From Saltatorellus ferox (GTDB taxonomy: Bacteria; Planctomycetota; UBA1135; GCA-002686595), in the NCBI GenBank assembly GCA_007751475.1, contig CP036434.1, positions 1,426,001 through 1,490,000 of the forward strand: 64,000 nucleotides of DNA, in the 5' to 3' direction. Positions 34,034-44,219 of this stretch are shown here, in pieces (position 1 is the stretch's first letter; the number at the start of each line of letters is the position of its first letter). The notes beneath the pieces were generated by a model. The model made no database searches and was not told the origin of the DNA. It saw only the letters and a list, made by a program, of their open reading frames with translations. The position numbers and the translations under genes are program-made.

Positions 34034-37000
34034 ATGCTCTCCCCCCAAAGCCTCCCCCTCGCCGCCGCGGCGGCCTTCGCTCTCTCCGCCGTCTCCCTCG
34101 CCCAGTCGACCACCGTGTCGGTGATGCCGGGCTATCCGAATGCTCCGCACCTGAGTCCGGAGGAGCGCTTCTTCGCCCGGGAGAACGCCAGCGTGGTCCT
34201 CTGGGGCAACGTCAACCAGGGCCTGATGGTCGGCGCTGGCGCGACCTACGAGTGGGTCCTTTCCACCAACGGCAACGTATCGGTCACGACGGACGGGAGC
34301 CTCGCAGGCACGGTCACGGACGCGGCGTTCATCCCCGAGGAGGTCAGCTTTGCGCTCCTGAACCAGAGCACGCGCGAGGTGGTCGAGGCGACGCTGATCG
34401 TCGATGATGGGGTGAACGGCTCGTCCCAGTCGACGGTCGAGCTGCTGGTCGTGGGGGACACGGACCCATCGACCGACGATCCGGTGGAGCGCCTGCGGCT
34501 GGACGCCCGGTCTGCGGTGCAGGAGGGAATGCGGTACCTCTATCGATCGCAGCTCTCGGACGGGGAGTGGCGTGTCGGGATCTACGGGACGGACGCGGCC
34601 ACGGGGTTCTGCCTCTGGGCCATCCAAAACCAGGGGCACTCGCTCCTGAACAACCCCGTCGAGGACATCTTCGCGCCGGTGGTCGAACGCGGCTTCAGCC
34701 ATATCTTCCGGAACTTCGCGGTTCGACAGGCCTCTCCTGCGGACCTTGCGGCGCCACGCGCAACCGCGGCGCTGGGCGCCACGGCGGACGGAGTCTCCGA
34801 CCTCAACCAGAACGGCCAGACGGTTCGCCTCGCACAGCTCTCCAAGAATGGCTATCGGCACCCGATCAACACGGCGGCGATCGTGGCCAGCCTTGCCCCG
34901 GACCATGTCGTCACGGAGGGGGAGCTCGCCGGAATGACGTTCAAAGAGATCGTCGAAGACGCGGTCGACTACCTGGGCGCCAACCAGAACGCCGGCGACG
35001 ATGCATTTTGGGCGGGGACCGTTCCGCTTTTCGTGGATGGGCGCGGCGGCTGGAACTATGAGCCGGCCAGCAGCGTGACCCGGAGCGACATGTCCATCAA
35101 TAGCTGGGCGTACATCGCGATGGAGGGGGCTATCGAAGTCTTCGGCGTGGAGGTTCCTGCTTGGATCAAGAAGGAGGTCGAGTACACGATCATCGGGCAC
35201 ATGAAGAACGAGGTCGGCAACGTTCCCTTCGGCTACCTCACCCAGGCCAATGCGGGCGTATCCAACCAGCTGGCGTGTACGGGTGGGGGGCTGACCGGTA
35301 TGGTCCTCGCCGAAACGGGCGTCGATCCAGGCGACACTTTCGATCGCTTTCCTGGCTTCACCTTGCCTGACTTCCAGGCGCGACGCGAGAACGCGCTCCG
35401 GTACCTGGGTTTCCGCTGGGCGGATCCAGGGGCTGCTTTTTTCGGAGGTGGGAACCGTGGGAACTACTACGTCATGTGGACCGTGTCGCGCAGCCTTCGG
35501 GCGACGGCGCGGGCGCTCGGTCTGCCGGAAGGCGAGAACGTGTTGCTGGAGAACGATGGCGTCCTCTTCGACTGGGAGACGGGCGCGTCACCGGGCTCCA
35601 CGACGGTTCCGATGGGGGCTCGTGAGGGTTACTGGAGCTATCTCGTCCGGACCCAGGACAGCGCGAACCCGGATGTGAACTTTCGCGGGCGCTGGACTCA
35701 AAACGCCAACCAGGTGGGCTCCGAGGTGGCGACCGCGCTCTCGGTGCTCGTACTCACGCGCAACGTGTTCCTCGATCCGTGCCCGGACCTCGTGTCCATT
35801 CCGCTGGAGAGCGTCGAGCCCTTCGACGGCTCCAGCTTCGAGGCGGGCGTGCCGTTCACGCTGACCGGCCGCGTGGTGCGGGCGGGCAGCTCGCGCCCGA
35901 TCGTCGCCGTGGAGATCAACGGCAGCCCCGTCGATAGCCTAGACGCCGCGGGACAGTTCTTCAAGACGATCACCCTGGAACCGGGGACGAATGCCATCGC
36001 CATCGAGGCCTTCGATAGCTGCGGATCCGAGGTCAACACGATCCACCTGGAGGGCACGGAATTCGGCCAGGGCATCGACAGCTACGGCGACGTCTCGACG
36101 CTCCTGACGCTGGACTACCGCAACACGACGTTCAGCCAGGCGAACCAGTGGCTGATCTTCGAAGCGTCGGCCTGTAGCCAGTACAGCGCGCCGCTGCCCG
36201 GTCCGTTCCTGCTCGTCATCGACACGATCGACAACCCGAACGTCCAGCCGGTGAACGCGGACGGCGTGCTCGCGGACGGGCGCCCGTACTTCGCTTTCCA
36301 GGCAGCCGTGAACGCGCCCGCGCTCGCGCCGGGCATGTGCACGGCGCCTCGGCAGATCATCTTCTCGAACCCGGGGCTCCAGCCCTTCCGCTACGAGACG
36401 ACGTGGCTGGCGCCGGGCAATGACGCGCCGACGTTCCAGTCGACGCCGACGACGCTCACAGGCGTCGGGGCGGAGTACCGCTACGCAGCGCGTGCGGTCG
36501 ATCCCGAGCTTTCGCCCGTGAGCTACGCGCTGCTCGCCGCGCCCATGGCGGCCGCGGTCGACGCGAACACCGGGCTCGTCACCTGGATGCCCGACGTCGC
36601 GGACATCGGGGTGCACCAGTTCGTGCTGGAGGCCTACGACGGGACCGTCGGCACGGCGCGCCAGACCTGGACCCTCGAGGTCCGCGACGGCGTCGGCTCG
36701 GAGCCGCCCGTGTTCACCTCGGCGCCCGATGTCCACGCGGCCGTGGGCAGCGCGTACGCCTATGCGGCGAGCGCCTTCGACCCTGGCGGAGACGCGCTCG
36801 TCTTCAGCAAGCTGGACGGTCCGGCCGACCTGACGGTAAGCCCCGCCGGACTCGTCGAGTGGGGCTTCACGCTCCCCGGCGTCCATCCTGTGGCGCTGCG
36901 GGTCACGGACCCCTCGGGCAACTACGCGGACCAGGGCTACGCCCTCGCCGTCGGCACGGTCAGCGGCAACGCGCACTCGCCGAGCATCTCCGGCAACCCG

Positions 37001-40000
37001 AGCCTCGTCGCTTCCGCGGGCATCCCGTACCTGTACCAGCCGCTCGGGACCGATCCTGATCCCCAGGACGTGCTCACGTTCTCGCTGGATGAGGCACCGG
37101 TCGGCATGAACGTAAATCCGAGCACGGGCCGCGTCGAGTGGCTGCCGGGCGTGTCCCAGGCGGGCCTCGTGAACGTCGCGCTGCGCCTCGAGGACGGCGC
37201 GGGCGGCTACGCCGTCCAGGCGTGGACGCTCGATGTGCGCGCCCAGGCTTCGAACTCGGCGCCGGTCATCACGTCGCTGCCGAACAGGCTCGCGCTGCTG
37301 GGCGCACCCTACGAGTACCAGGTCGAGGCGTTCGACGCCGAGGAAGACCCGGTGACGTTCGAGATCGTCAGCGGCCCGGCGGGCATGACCATCGACGCGA
37401 CCAGCGGGCTCATCACCTGGACGCCGGGGATCGACGGCCCGGCGCTGGTGGCGCTCAAGGCGACCGATCAGGCGAGCTCGAGCGCGTCGTTCGGAGCCCA
37501 GGTCTTCACGGTCGACGTCGCGCCGATCAACACGGCGCCGATGATCGTGTCGTCGCCGTCGCTCGATGCGACGTTCGGGCTGACGTACTACTACGACGTG
37601 AACGCGCTGGACGCCGAGCTCCAGCCCTTGGCCTATTCGCTGCTCGAGGCTCCCATGGGGGCCAGCATCAACGCCACGAACGGCGTCATCGTCTGGCGCC
37701 CGACGGACACGGCGCTCGGGGCCGCCGACTTCGAGGTGGAGGTCGCCGACATCTTTGGAGCCACGGCAACGGAGGCCTTCACGGTGCTCGTGACGGACGA
37801 CACCGAGGCGCCTGAGATCGTGGTCCAGGCGACGCCGGCGGCGGCCAGGATCGACGAGCCCGTTTCGCTCTGCGTGATCGCGGCGGACAACGTCGGCGTG
37901 GTGTCGCGGACGCTGAGCGTGAACGGCGCGGATCAGATGCTGTCGCCGAGCGGCTGCGCGAGCGTGACCTTCACCTCGACCGGGACGGCCCAGCTCGTCG
38001 CGACGGCCATGGACGCGGCCCAGAACATGGCGGTCGTGACCGTCACGCTGGCGATCGTGGACCCGAACGACATGGAGCTGCCGACGATCGAGATCCTCGC
38101 CCCGGAGCCCGGAAGCCTCGTGCTCGGGCCGGTGAACGTGGTGGCGAACGTCGATGACAACACGCCCGCTTCGCTCGCCTGGAGCGTCGAATACCGGCGC
38201 GTCGACGAGGCGAGCTGGACGCTGCTCGATTCCGGTGTCGGCGCCGTCAACGGTGGGACGCTGGCGCGCTTCGACCCGACGATGCTGAGGAACGACTCGT
38301 ACCAGATCCGGATCGTGGCGAACGACGGCGTGAACGCGCCGTACGCGCTGGCGTTCCCGGTGGAGGTCGCGGGCGACTACAAACTCGGTGACTACACGCT
38401 GATGTCGACCGACCTGGCCGTGCCGCTGGCGGGCTTCCCGATGGCGATCCAGCGCGGGTACTCGACGCTGGATTCGCGCCCCGGCGACTTCGGCCCGGGC
38501 TGGATGCTCCGGCTCGCGGGGAGTCTGCGCGACACGCCGATGGAGACGGGCGACCTCTTCGAGAAGGCGTACCGCGGCGACACCCGGGTGACGCTGACGC
38601 TGCCGAACGGGGATCTGGAGATCTTCAAGTTCCAGCCGGTTTCGGTGCCGTTCTTCTTCCTGGCGATGGCGGGCTTCGTGCCCGAGGGACCGACGGGGGG
38701 CCAGCTGCGCCCCGCGCTGGAGGCGGACACGTTCTGCGCGCTGTCGGGCGGCTACTTCTTCACGCCGTTCACGTCCTACAACCCGGACCAGTTCATCTAC
38801 ACCGACCCGTACGGCAACGAGTTCCTGATGCAGGAAGGCGTGGGCGTGCAGAGGATCACGGATGTGAGCGGAGAGACGCTGACCGTCACCGAGGGCGGGA
38901 TCGTGAGTTCCCGCGGGCCGGCGATCACGTTCCAGCGTGACGCTGCCGGGCGCATCGAGCGCGTGGTGGGGCCGGCGGACGATCCGAACGGAACCGGCGC
39001 TCCGCAGCAGGTCGTGACCTACGAGTACGATCCGGCGACGGGCGTGCTGCTGTCGACGGGGCCCGAGGTCGGGCCCCGCACGGAGTACATCTACGGCGAT
39101 GCGAACTTCCCGTACTACCTGACGGAGATCAGGGATCCCTCGGGGGCCCCGATCCTGCGCAACAAGTACAGCGCCGACGGTCTCCTGATCGCCCAGTGCG
39201 GGCCGGAGGGCGATATCGACACCTGCGAGGGTTGCATCGCCTACGACCTGGACGCGGCGGCGGCGATCCAGACGATCACGACGGCGGCGGGTGATCGAAT
39301 CGAGCTCTTCTTCTCGGACCGCGGCGAGCTCTTGATCGAGCGTCGCTGGCTCGATGCCACGTCGTTCTTCGAGATCGTGAAGACCTATGACGACGAGGGG
39401 CGGATCCTCACGGAAACCCTGCCCAACAACTCGACGACGACGCGGACCTACGACGACGAGGGCCGGGTGACGGCGTTCGAGACGGCGGACGGGAAGATCT
39501 GGTACCAGACCTGGAGCGACTGCGGCCTGGCGGCGCGCATCGGTCCGGACGGGGACGCGACGCTCTACTCCTACGACGAGAACTGCAGGTCCATCGGCGT
39601 CACGCGGCCCACGGGCGGCATCGAGGCGTTCGCCTACGAGGCCGATGGTAGGGCCAAGTCGGTCACGAACCCGGAGGGCGGGTCGATCTGCCTGACCTAC
39701 GACCCGGTCGACGGCCGGCTCTCAGGCTTCCTGGACCAGAACGGTGCCCAGGAGGTGCTGGACGTGAACGCGCTCGGCCTCGCCGATACGCGTATCGATC
39801 GCTCGGGTCGCCGGGTGGACTACACCTTCGACGAAGAGGGACGCGTGCTGCGCGAGGACTGGGACGACGGCAATTCGATCGTCACCCAGTACGACGATGC
39901 GGGGCGTGAGACGCTGATCGAGGACTCGGTCGCGCGCCTCGAGTTCACCTACTGGCCCGCGGGAATGATCAAGGAGGTCAAGACCACCTGGCTTTCGGAC

Positions 40001-41797
40001 GGCGCGGTCGAGCGCGTGGTCTATGGCACCGGCGACATCAACGCGCCGGGGATCGGCTTCGATCTCCGCGGGAATCTCGCGAGCGTCTTGGATTCGCGCG
40101 GCGGTGAGACGCTGTACGAGTACGACGCCCTCGGCCGCATCAAGTCCCTCCGGTGGCCGGGTGCTGGCGGCGGTGCGGGCGTCCTCGGCGGCGGTGCCGG
40201 AAGCGGCTCGGGCCAGGCGGCCGGCGTCACCGGTAAGTCCTCGGCAGGCGGGCCTGTTCTCGCGGGCGGCCCCGGCACTTCCTCTGGGGGCACTTCCTCC
40301 GGCGGCAGCTCCGTCCAGGGAACCCCTGCGCCCGAGGCGACGGTCCAGTTCGACTGGAACGATCCTCTCCTCGGCGACTCCTGGATCCTGCGCGAAGTGC
40401 GCCGGATCGCGGGCTCGCCGACGGACGCCCCCTCGATCACCACGCGGTACGAGTATGACGCCGAGGGTGCGCCAAGCTCCCTGCGCCTGATCGAGCACCT
40501 GCGTACCTCGGACGCGAGTCAGATCCAGTTCTACGACTTGCTTCGGACCACCGACGGATTCATCGGCGGCTACACCGACACGCTCGGCCAGCACGTCGCC
40601 CAGCTGGACGGAAACCAGCGGATCCTCTCCGTGGACCACCCCGCGGGGCCGCAGCCGGACGAGAGCTACACCTATGACCTGAACGGGAACCGGATCGCGT
40701 CCAGCGTGGACACGGGCTACGTGCACGACATCGACGATGGCGTCGGAACGGACCGATTGGAGCGAACGGACCGGTTCCAGTTCACCTACGACGCGCTGGG
40801 TTCGATGCTCACGATGACGGAGCCATCCACGGCCGAGTCGTTCGAGATGACCTACGACCATCGGAGGCGAATCCGCTCGATCACGCGCTTCGACTCAGGC
40901 GTCCAGACGCGCCGCGTCGAGCTCGACTACGACCCCCTGGGCCGTTTGATCGAGCAACGCGTCGATGGCGTCGCCACGCGGATCCTCTACGAGGCGTTCA
41001 ACCCGATCGTCTTCACCGATCTCGCAGGAAACGTGATCGAGCGCCGGCTCTACAGCCGTCTCTACGACGATATCCATGCGGTGGCGCGCGGCCCCGAGCT
41101 CCTCTGGCCGCTCCGGGACCCTTCCGGAACGATCCGAGAGTGGTCATCCGCGGATGCCACCAGCGTCACTCCCCTGACCTACGACACCTTCGGCAACCTC
41201 CTCTCCGGTTCCACGGCGGGCCTTCCGTCCCTGGGTTTCCAGAGTCGGGATCGAATCGCGGACCTGCCCTTCTACCACTTCCGAGCGCGGACCTACGATC
41301 CGCGAACGGGCCGATTCTGCCAGGAGGACCAGATTCGCCCCTTCGGCTACGACTTCGCGGAGAACAACCCTCTCATGTTCGTGGACCCGACAGGAGAGTC
41401 GGCCGCCCTCGAATACGTCTGCCTGGCAGGCTTCTCGATCGGCGCCTCCACCACGGTGGCGAACATGACGAAGGGAGTCTTCGAAACGTCGATGAAAGGC
41501 GTCGCCCTGGGTCTAACCCTGGGAACGACAGGCGGCGGCGGAGGAGCCGGAGCCGCGGCCGCCCTGGGCCGCGAAGCCCTCCAAAACTTCTGGCTGAGCA
41601 TCACCGTCGACTTCGCGATCCTGGTGATCCCGATCAACCTACCCTGCGCAGTGGACGCCCTGGACCTGGCCGGCGACGTGGCCGGAGCAGCGGGCGCCGG
41701 CTCGGGAGGCCTGAAGAGCCGCCTGATCGGCAACCCCCTGAAGGACTACCTGAAGAACAACTACATGAACGGCCCGGGCGGCTTCTTCAGCATGTGA
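34034..41797 (+). CDS. Giant exported RHS/YD-repeat protein with N-terminal alpha/alpha-toroid-like domain and Ig repeats
   Basis: 2587 residues with a signal peptide (about 1-23). Residues ~155-580 show helical repeats of the squalene cyclase/prenyltransferase toroid type (QEGMRYLYRSQLSDGEW, GGWNYEPASSVTRSDMS, ACTGGGLTGMVLAETG). A beta domain follows (588-665), then five putative-Ig (cadherin-like) repeats from ~797 to 1255 (PTFQSTP, PVFTSAP, PSISGNP, PVITSLP, PMIVSSP), then two more Ig-like units. From ~1451 the RHS shell starts (STDLAVPLAGFPMAIQRGYS), with YD repeats and a Gly/Ser linker (~2042-2100). It ends in the RHS core FRARTYDPRTGRF...NPLMFVDPTGES (~2420-2456). The last ~130 residues are hydrophobic and glycine-rich and match no toxin I know. 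No immunity gene follows. Confidence 0.88.
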   Translation: MLSPQSLPLAAAAAFALSAVSLAQSTTVSVMPGYPNAPHLSPEERFFARENASVVLWGNVNQGLMVGAGATYEWVLSTNGNVSVTTDGSLAGTVTDAAFIPEEVSFALLNQSTREVVEATLIVDDGVNGSSQSTVELLVVGDTDPSTDDPVERLRLDARSAVQEGMRYLYRSQLSDGEWRVGIYGTDAATGFCLWAIQNQGHSLLNNPVEDIFAPVVERGFSHIFRNFAVRQASPADLAAPRATAALGATADGVSDLNQNGQTVRLAQLSKNGYRHPINTAAIVASLAPDHVVTEGELAGMTFKEIVEDAVDYLGANQNAGDDAFWAGTVPLFVDGRGGWNYEPASSVTRSDMSINSWAYIAMEGAIEVFGVEVPAWIKKEVEYTIIGHMKNEVGNVPFGYLTQANAGVSNQLACTGGGLTGMVLAETGVDPGDTFDRFPGFTLPDFQARRENALRYLGFRWADPGAAFFGGGNRGNYYVMWTVSRSLRATARALGLPEGENVLLENDGVLFDWETGASPGSTTVPMGAREGYWSYLVRTQDSANPDVNFRGRWTQNANQVGSEVATALSVLVLTRNVFLDPCPDLVSIPLESVEPFDGSSFEAGVPFTLTGRVVRAGSSRPIVAVEINGSPVDSLDAAGQFFKTITLEPGTNAIAIEAFDSCGSEVNTIHLEGTEFGQGIDSYGDVSTLLTLDYRNTTFSQANQWLIFEASACSQYSAPLPGPFLLVIDTIDNPNVQPVNADGVLADGRPYFAFQAAVNAPALAPGMCTAPRQIIFSNPGLQPFRYETTWLAPGNDAPTFQSTPTTLTGVGAEYRYAARAVDPELSPVSYALLAAPMAAAVDANTGLVTWMPDVADIGVHQFVLEAYDGTVGTARQTWTLEVRDGVGSEPPVFTSAPDVHAAVGSAYAYAASAFDPGGDALVFSKLDGPADLTVSPAGLVEWGFTLPGVHPVALRVTDPSGNYADQGYALAVGTVSGNAHSPSISGNPSLVASAGIPYLYQPLGTDPDPQDVLTFSLDEAPVGMNVNPSTGRVEWLPGVSQAGLVNVALRLEDGAGGYAVQAWTLDVRAQASNSAPVITSLPNRLALLGAPYEYQVEAFDAEEDPVTFEIVSGPAGMTIDATSGLITWTPGIDGPALVALKATDQASSSASFGAQVFTVDVAPINTAPMIVSSPSLDATFGLTYYYDVNALDAELQPLAYSLLEAPMGASINATNGVIVWRPTDTALGAADFEVEVADIFGATATEAFTVLVTDDTEAPEIVVQATPAAARIDEPVSLCVIAADNVGVVSRTLSVNGADQMLSPSGCASVTFTSTGTAQLVATAMDAAQNMAVVTVTLAIVDPNDMELPTIEILAPEPGSLVLGPVNVVANVDDNTPASLAWSVEYRRVDEASWTLLDSGVGAVNGGTLARFDPTMLRNDSYQIRIVANDGVNAPYALAFPVEVAGDYKLGDYTLMSTDLAVPLAGFPMAIQRGYSTLDSRPGDFGPGWMLRLAGSLRDTPMETGDLFEKAYRGDTRVTLTLPNGDLEIFKFQPVSVPFFFLAMAGFVPEGPTGGQLRPALEADTFCALSGGYFFTPFTSYNPDQFIYTDPYGNEFLMQEGVGVQRITDVSGETLTVTEGGIVSSRGPAITFQRDAAGRIERVVGPADDPNGTGAPQQVVTYEYDPATGVLLSTGPEVGPRTEYIYGDANFPYYLTEIRDPSGAPILRNKYSADGLLIAQCGPEGDIDTCEGCIAYDLDAAAAIQTITTAAGDRIELFFSDRGELLIERRWLDATSFFEIVKTYDDEGRILTETLPNNSTTTRTYDDEGRVTAFETADGKIWYQTWSDCGLAARIGPDGDATLYSYDENCRSIGVTRPTGGIEAFAYEADGRAKSVTNPEGGSICLTYDPVDGRLSGFLDQNGAQEVLDVNALGLADTRIDRSGRRVDYTFDEEGRVLREDWDDGNSIVTQYDDAGRETLIEDSVARLEFTYWPAGMIKEVKTTWLSDGAVERVVYGTGDINAPGIGFDLRGNLASVLDSRGGETLYEYDALGRIKSLRWPGAGGGAGVLGGGAGSGSGQAAGVTGKSSAGGPVLAGGPGTSSGGTSSGGSSVQGTPAPEATVQFDWNDPLLGDSWILREVRRIAGSPTDAPSITTRYEYDAEGAPSSLRLIEHLRTSDASQIQFYDLLRTTDGFIGGYTDTLGQHVAQLDGNQRILSVDHPAGPQPDESYTYDLNGNRIASSVDTGYVHDIDDGVGTDRLERTDRFQFTYDALGSMLTMTEPSTAESFEMTYDHRRRIRSITRFDSGVQTRRVELDYDPLGRLIEQRVDGVATRILYEAFNPIVFTDLAGNVIERRLYSRLYDDIHAVARGPELLWPLRDPSGTIREWSSADATSVTPLTYDTFGNLLSGSTAGLPSLGFQSRDRIADLPFYHFRARTYDPRTGRFCQEDQIRPFGYDFAENNPLMFVDPTGESAALEYVCLAGFSIGASTTVANMTKGVFETSMKGVALGLTLGTTGGGGGAGAAAALGREALQNFWLSITVDFAILVIPINLPCAVDALDLAGDVAGAAGAGSGGLKSRLIGNPLKDYLKNNYMNGPGGFFSM

Positions 41798-41961
41798 GCC
41801 GAGCCGAGATGACCAAATGAAAGGGCTCCTTCTGACTGTGGATGGGGCCTGCTCTTGATCTCGACCTTGTAGTGAGATCGTCCGGAAGAAGACTCCTCTG
41901 AAGAAGCACCAGTCCCGAGATCTTATACGCCACCTGGTTCGCTTGAGGTCCCCTCCACGGC

Positions 41962-42017
41962 GGGAGATGGAGCGGCCGAAGGGACTCGAACCCTCGACAT
42001 TCAGCTTGGGAAGCTGA
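41962..42017. repeat. attL: 56-bp attachment repeat with displaced 3' part of tRNA-Gly
   Basis: Identical to 56882-56937. It contains the 3' 50 nt of tRNA-Gly(CCC) (41968-42017 on the minus strand, from anticodon stem to encoded CCA) but no 5' half, so it is not a functional tRNA. This is the left border of the integrated island. Confidence 0.92.
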
Positions 42018-42178
42018 AGGCTGGAGGTGTAAGTTCTTATGGGGTGGTGGCTTGCGGCGGCGGGATTTCGGATGGCAGCGAAAGTGAGAGCGGTAGGTCG
42101 CCAGGCGATGGTCTTGAGAAGCTCTCAGTCGCTGAAGCGAGAGAGCTGCTCTCACTGCTTCGGAAGCTCAGTGAATGA
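42017..42178 (+). pseudogene. Displaced 3' end of the island integrase gene
   Basis: Reading the integrase frame out of the attachment core (codons for LGKL at 42005-42016) gives 53 further codons without a stop, then TGA at 42176-42178. The encoded tail is protein-like and ends in an amphipathic helix, LSVAEARELLSLLRKLSE. It has no start codon of its own here. In the circular element it would be contiguous with the integrase ORF that reaches attR at 56937, giving a 581-residue integrase. This is inference from frame continuity; no circular molecule is seen. Confidence 0.65.
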
Positions 42179-42220
42179 CGCTGGCGAAAGAGGAGTCCGC
42201 CGAAATCCACAGACTTCTAG

Positions 42221-43928
42221 CCCGGATTATTCACGAACGGCGCGTGAGCAGAGGTGAACGGCGGAGCTGAAAATGCGAGGATACGGCTGTAGAGACCAAT
42301 CCACGACACTTCCAACTCCGGCCGCATGACGAATTCTACCGTACAGTCTGTTCTCTTCGAAGACCCCTTCAAGAAACCCGTCCAGGTGAGCTTCGACGGC
42401 GTGGCTCAGTCCAGCGACGCTGGGATGGTACTCCTGAAATCAGCCGACGATGTGCTGAAGCTCACCGCGAGACTTGGGGCTCACATCACTGACGAGAGGT
42501 CGCCGCTCAGGGTGAAGCACACCTACCAAGAGTGCTTCACGCAACGTGTCTTCAGCATCGCGTCTGGCTATGAGGACGGCAACGACGCCGCAAAGATGAG
42601 GCACGATCCCGCTCTGCTGCTGAGTTGCGGAAGGGATCCTCTCGACCCGGACGGGCTCGCTTCCCAAGCGACGATCTCCCGCATGGAGAACGCGGTCTCC
42701 GCGCGCGAGCTGGTCATGCAGAGTCGAGAGCTCGAAGACATCGCGGTGCGGATGCTGAAGAAGCGCGCCAGCGGCAAGAAGCGGATCGTGATCGACCTCG
42801 ATCCGTCGGTTGATCCGACGCACGGTGGCCAGCAGGGGTCTTTGTTCCACGCGTTCTATCAGAACTGGTGCTACCTGCCGATGTTCGGCTTCTTGTCGGT
42901 CGAGGGAACTCCTGATCACGTGCCCGTGGTTGGTCGACTCCGACCTGGCAACTCGAAGGAGCGTCGCTGCACGATTCTCCTCATCCGACGAATCGTCGAG
43001 AAGATCCGCCGGACTTTCGGTGCCAGGCAGTCGATCTTGGTTCGCCTCGACGCGGGATTCATGTACCCGCGAATTCTTGAGGCCATGGAAGACCTCAAGG
43101 TGAGCTACGTGGTTGGAATGCCGAATAACGACAAATTGAAGGCCTGGGCGGCCAAGAAGCTCCCCGCGCTCAGGAAGCGCGCTGAGCGGACGAAAATGTC
43201 AGAGCGCTCGTTCCATGAGCAGCGGTACACGGCTAGGTCGTGGACTCGTTCACGTAGGGTGATCCTCAAGGCCGAGTCGATTCCCTACCCCGGCCGTTCA
43301 ACGAAGGACAATCCGCGATGCGTCGTGACCAACCTTCGTGGCAAGCCGGAGAACGTGTACGCCCTCTACTGCCTGCGAGGCGATGCGGAGAATCGAATCA
43401 AAGAGATGAAGCGCGACCTGTGTATCGATCGCACGAGCTGCACAAGCTTCGTCGCGAACCAGCTTCGGGTGCTGATGACCACCGCCGCGTTCATGCTGCA
43501 TGTCGAGCTTCGATGGCGCCTGCGTCGCTCGAAGCTGAGACTCGCGCAGGTTTCCACGCTCATCACGAAGCTGATCAAAGTGAGCGCTGTCGTGACGCGG
43601 TCGGTTCGGCGCTGCGTCTTTCAGCTTCCAGCGCAGTTCCCATTCGCGCGTGAATGGCATACGGCCGCCATCGCACTTGGTGCCAGCAGCACCTGACGCA
43701 GCGTCGGACGCAAATTGACCTGCAACGCAGGTGGTCGCCTTGGGAGAGGTCTGCCCACATCGCTTGATCTCGATCAAAAAATGGGCGCGATCAACCTGAA
43801 TCGGAGGTCGAGCCGCCCGTTAGCCGACAATCGGCGTCGGTCTTGCCTGATCTGGACCCTGCCGCCGCGTCTTCCACTCACTTGGGCGCGATTGAAGCCC
43901 AGACCGCTCCACTCGTGAATAGTCCAGG
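42221..43928 (+). mobile_element. IS1380-type insertion sequence
   Basis: Inverted ends CCCGGATTATTCACGA (42221-42236) and the complement of CCTGGACTATTCACGA (43913-43928), 14 of 16 matching. It is flanked by CTAG on both sides (42217-42220 and 43929-43932), a probable target duplication. One transposase gene fills it. The intact gene and ends suggest that it may be active. Confidence 0.88.
42326..43696 (+). CDS. IS1380-family transposase
   Basis: A 456-residue DDE transposase. The first acidic residue is in IDLDPSVDPTHGGQQGSLF, a highly typical IS1380 block. The second is in VRLDAGFMYPRI, and the glutamate is in CLRGDAENRIKEMKRDL. It is preceded by the left terminal repeat and followed by the right one. 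No frameshift or internal stop. Confidence 0.92.
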   Translation: MTNSTVQSVLFEDPFKKPVQVSFDGVAQSSDAGMVLLKSADDVLKLTARLGAHITDERSPLRVKHTYQECFTQRVFSIASGYEDGNDAAKMRHDPALLLSCGRDPLDPDGLASQATISRMENAVSARELVMQSRELEDIAVRMLKKRASGKKRIVIDLDPSVDPTHGGQQGSLFHAFYQNWCYLPMFGFLSVEGTPDHVPVVGRLRPGNSKERRCTILLIRRIVEKIRRTFGARQSILVRLDAGFMYPRILEAMEDLKVSYVVGMPNNDKLKAWAAKKLPALRKRAERTKMSERSFHEQRYTARSWTRSRRVILKAESIPYPGRSTKDNPRCVVTNLRGKPENVYALYCLRGDAENRIKEMKRDLCIDRTSCTSFVANQLRVLMTTAAFMLHVELRWRLRRSKLRLAQVSTLITKLIKVSAVVTRSVRRCVFQLPAQFPFAREWHTAAIALGASST

Positions 43929-44219
43929 CTAGTACCTGGGTCTGTCACCTGGTGGCGGGGCATTCGGCGCTTGGACAGCGCCTTCAGCTGGATCCGTGTC
44001 ATGGCTCGGGGTATGAAACCCACTCGCAGTTCGGCTAAGCGGTCCCACTCTCGCCATGCCACCGAGTACCCAGCTCGCCTAAGCGGTCCCAGTCCCAGCT
44101 CGCCAAAGCGAGCCCAGGCTGGCCCGCCAAAGCAGCTCCATGTCTCGACCTGAGACCGTCTCAATCTGATCTGCGATCCGTGCTGTTCGAGCAGGCCCAA
44201 GCCGCCCGACGAGCAGCGC

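Noticed and set aside
41968..42017. Second tRNA-Gly gene
   Set aside because: Only the 3' 50 nt are present; the D arm and 5' acceptor strand are missing, so it is an att remnant.
41787..42155. Minus-strand frame of 122 codons across attL
   Set aside because: It translates the tRNA-Gly fragment (CRGFESLRPLH), a known annotation artefact, and has no domain.
42039..42257. Plus-strand frame of 72 codons at the left end of the island
   Set aside because: It is in a different frame from the integrase tail and runs into the IS1380 end; no protein features.
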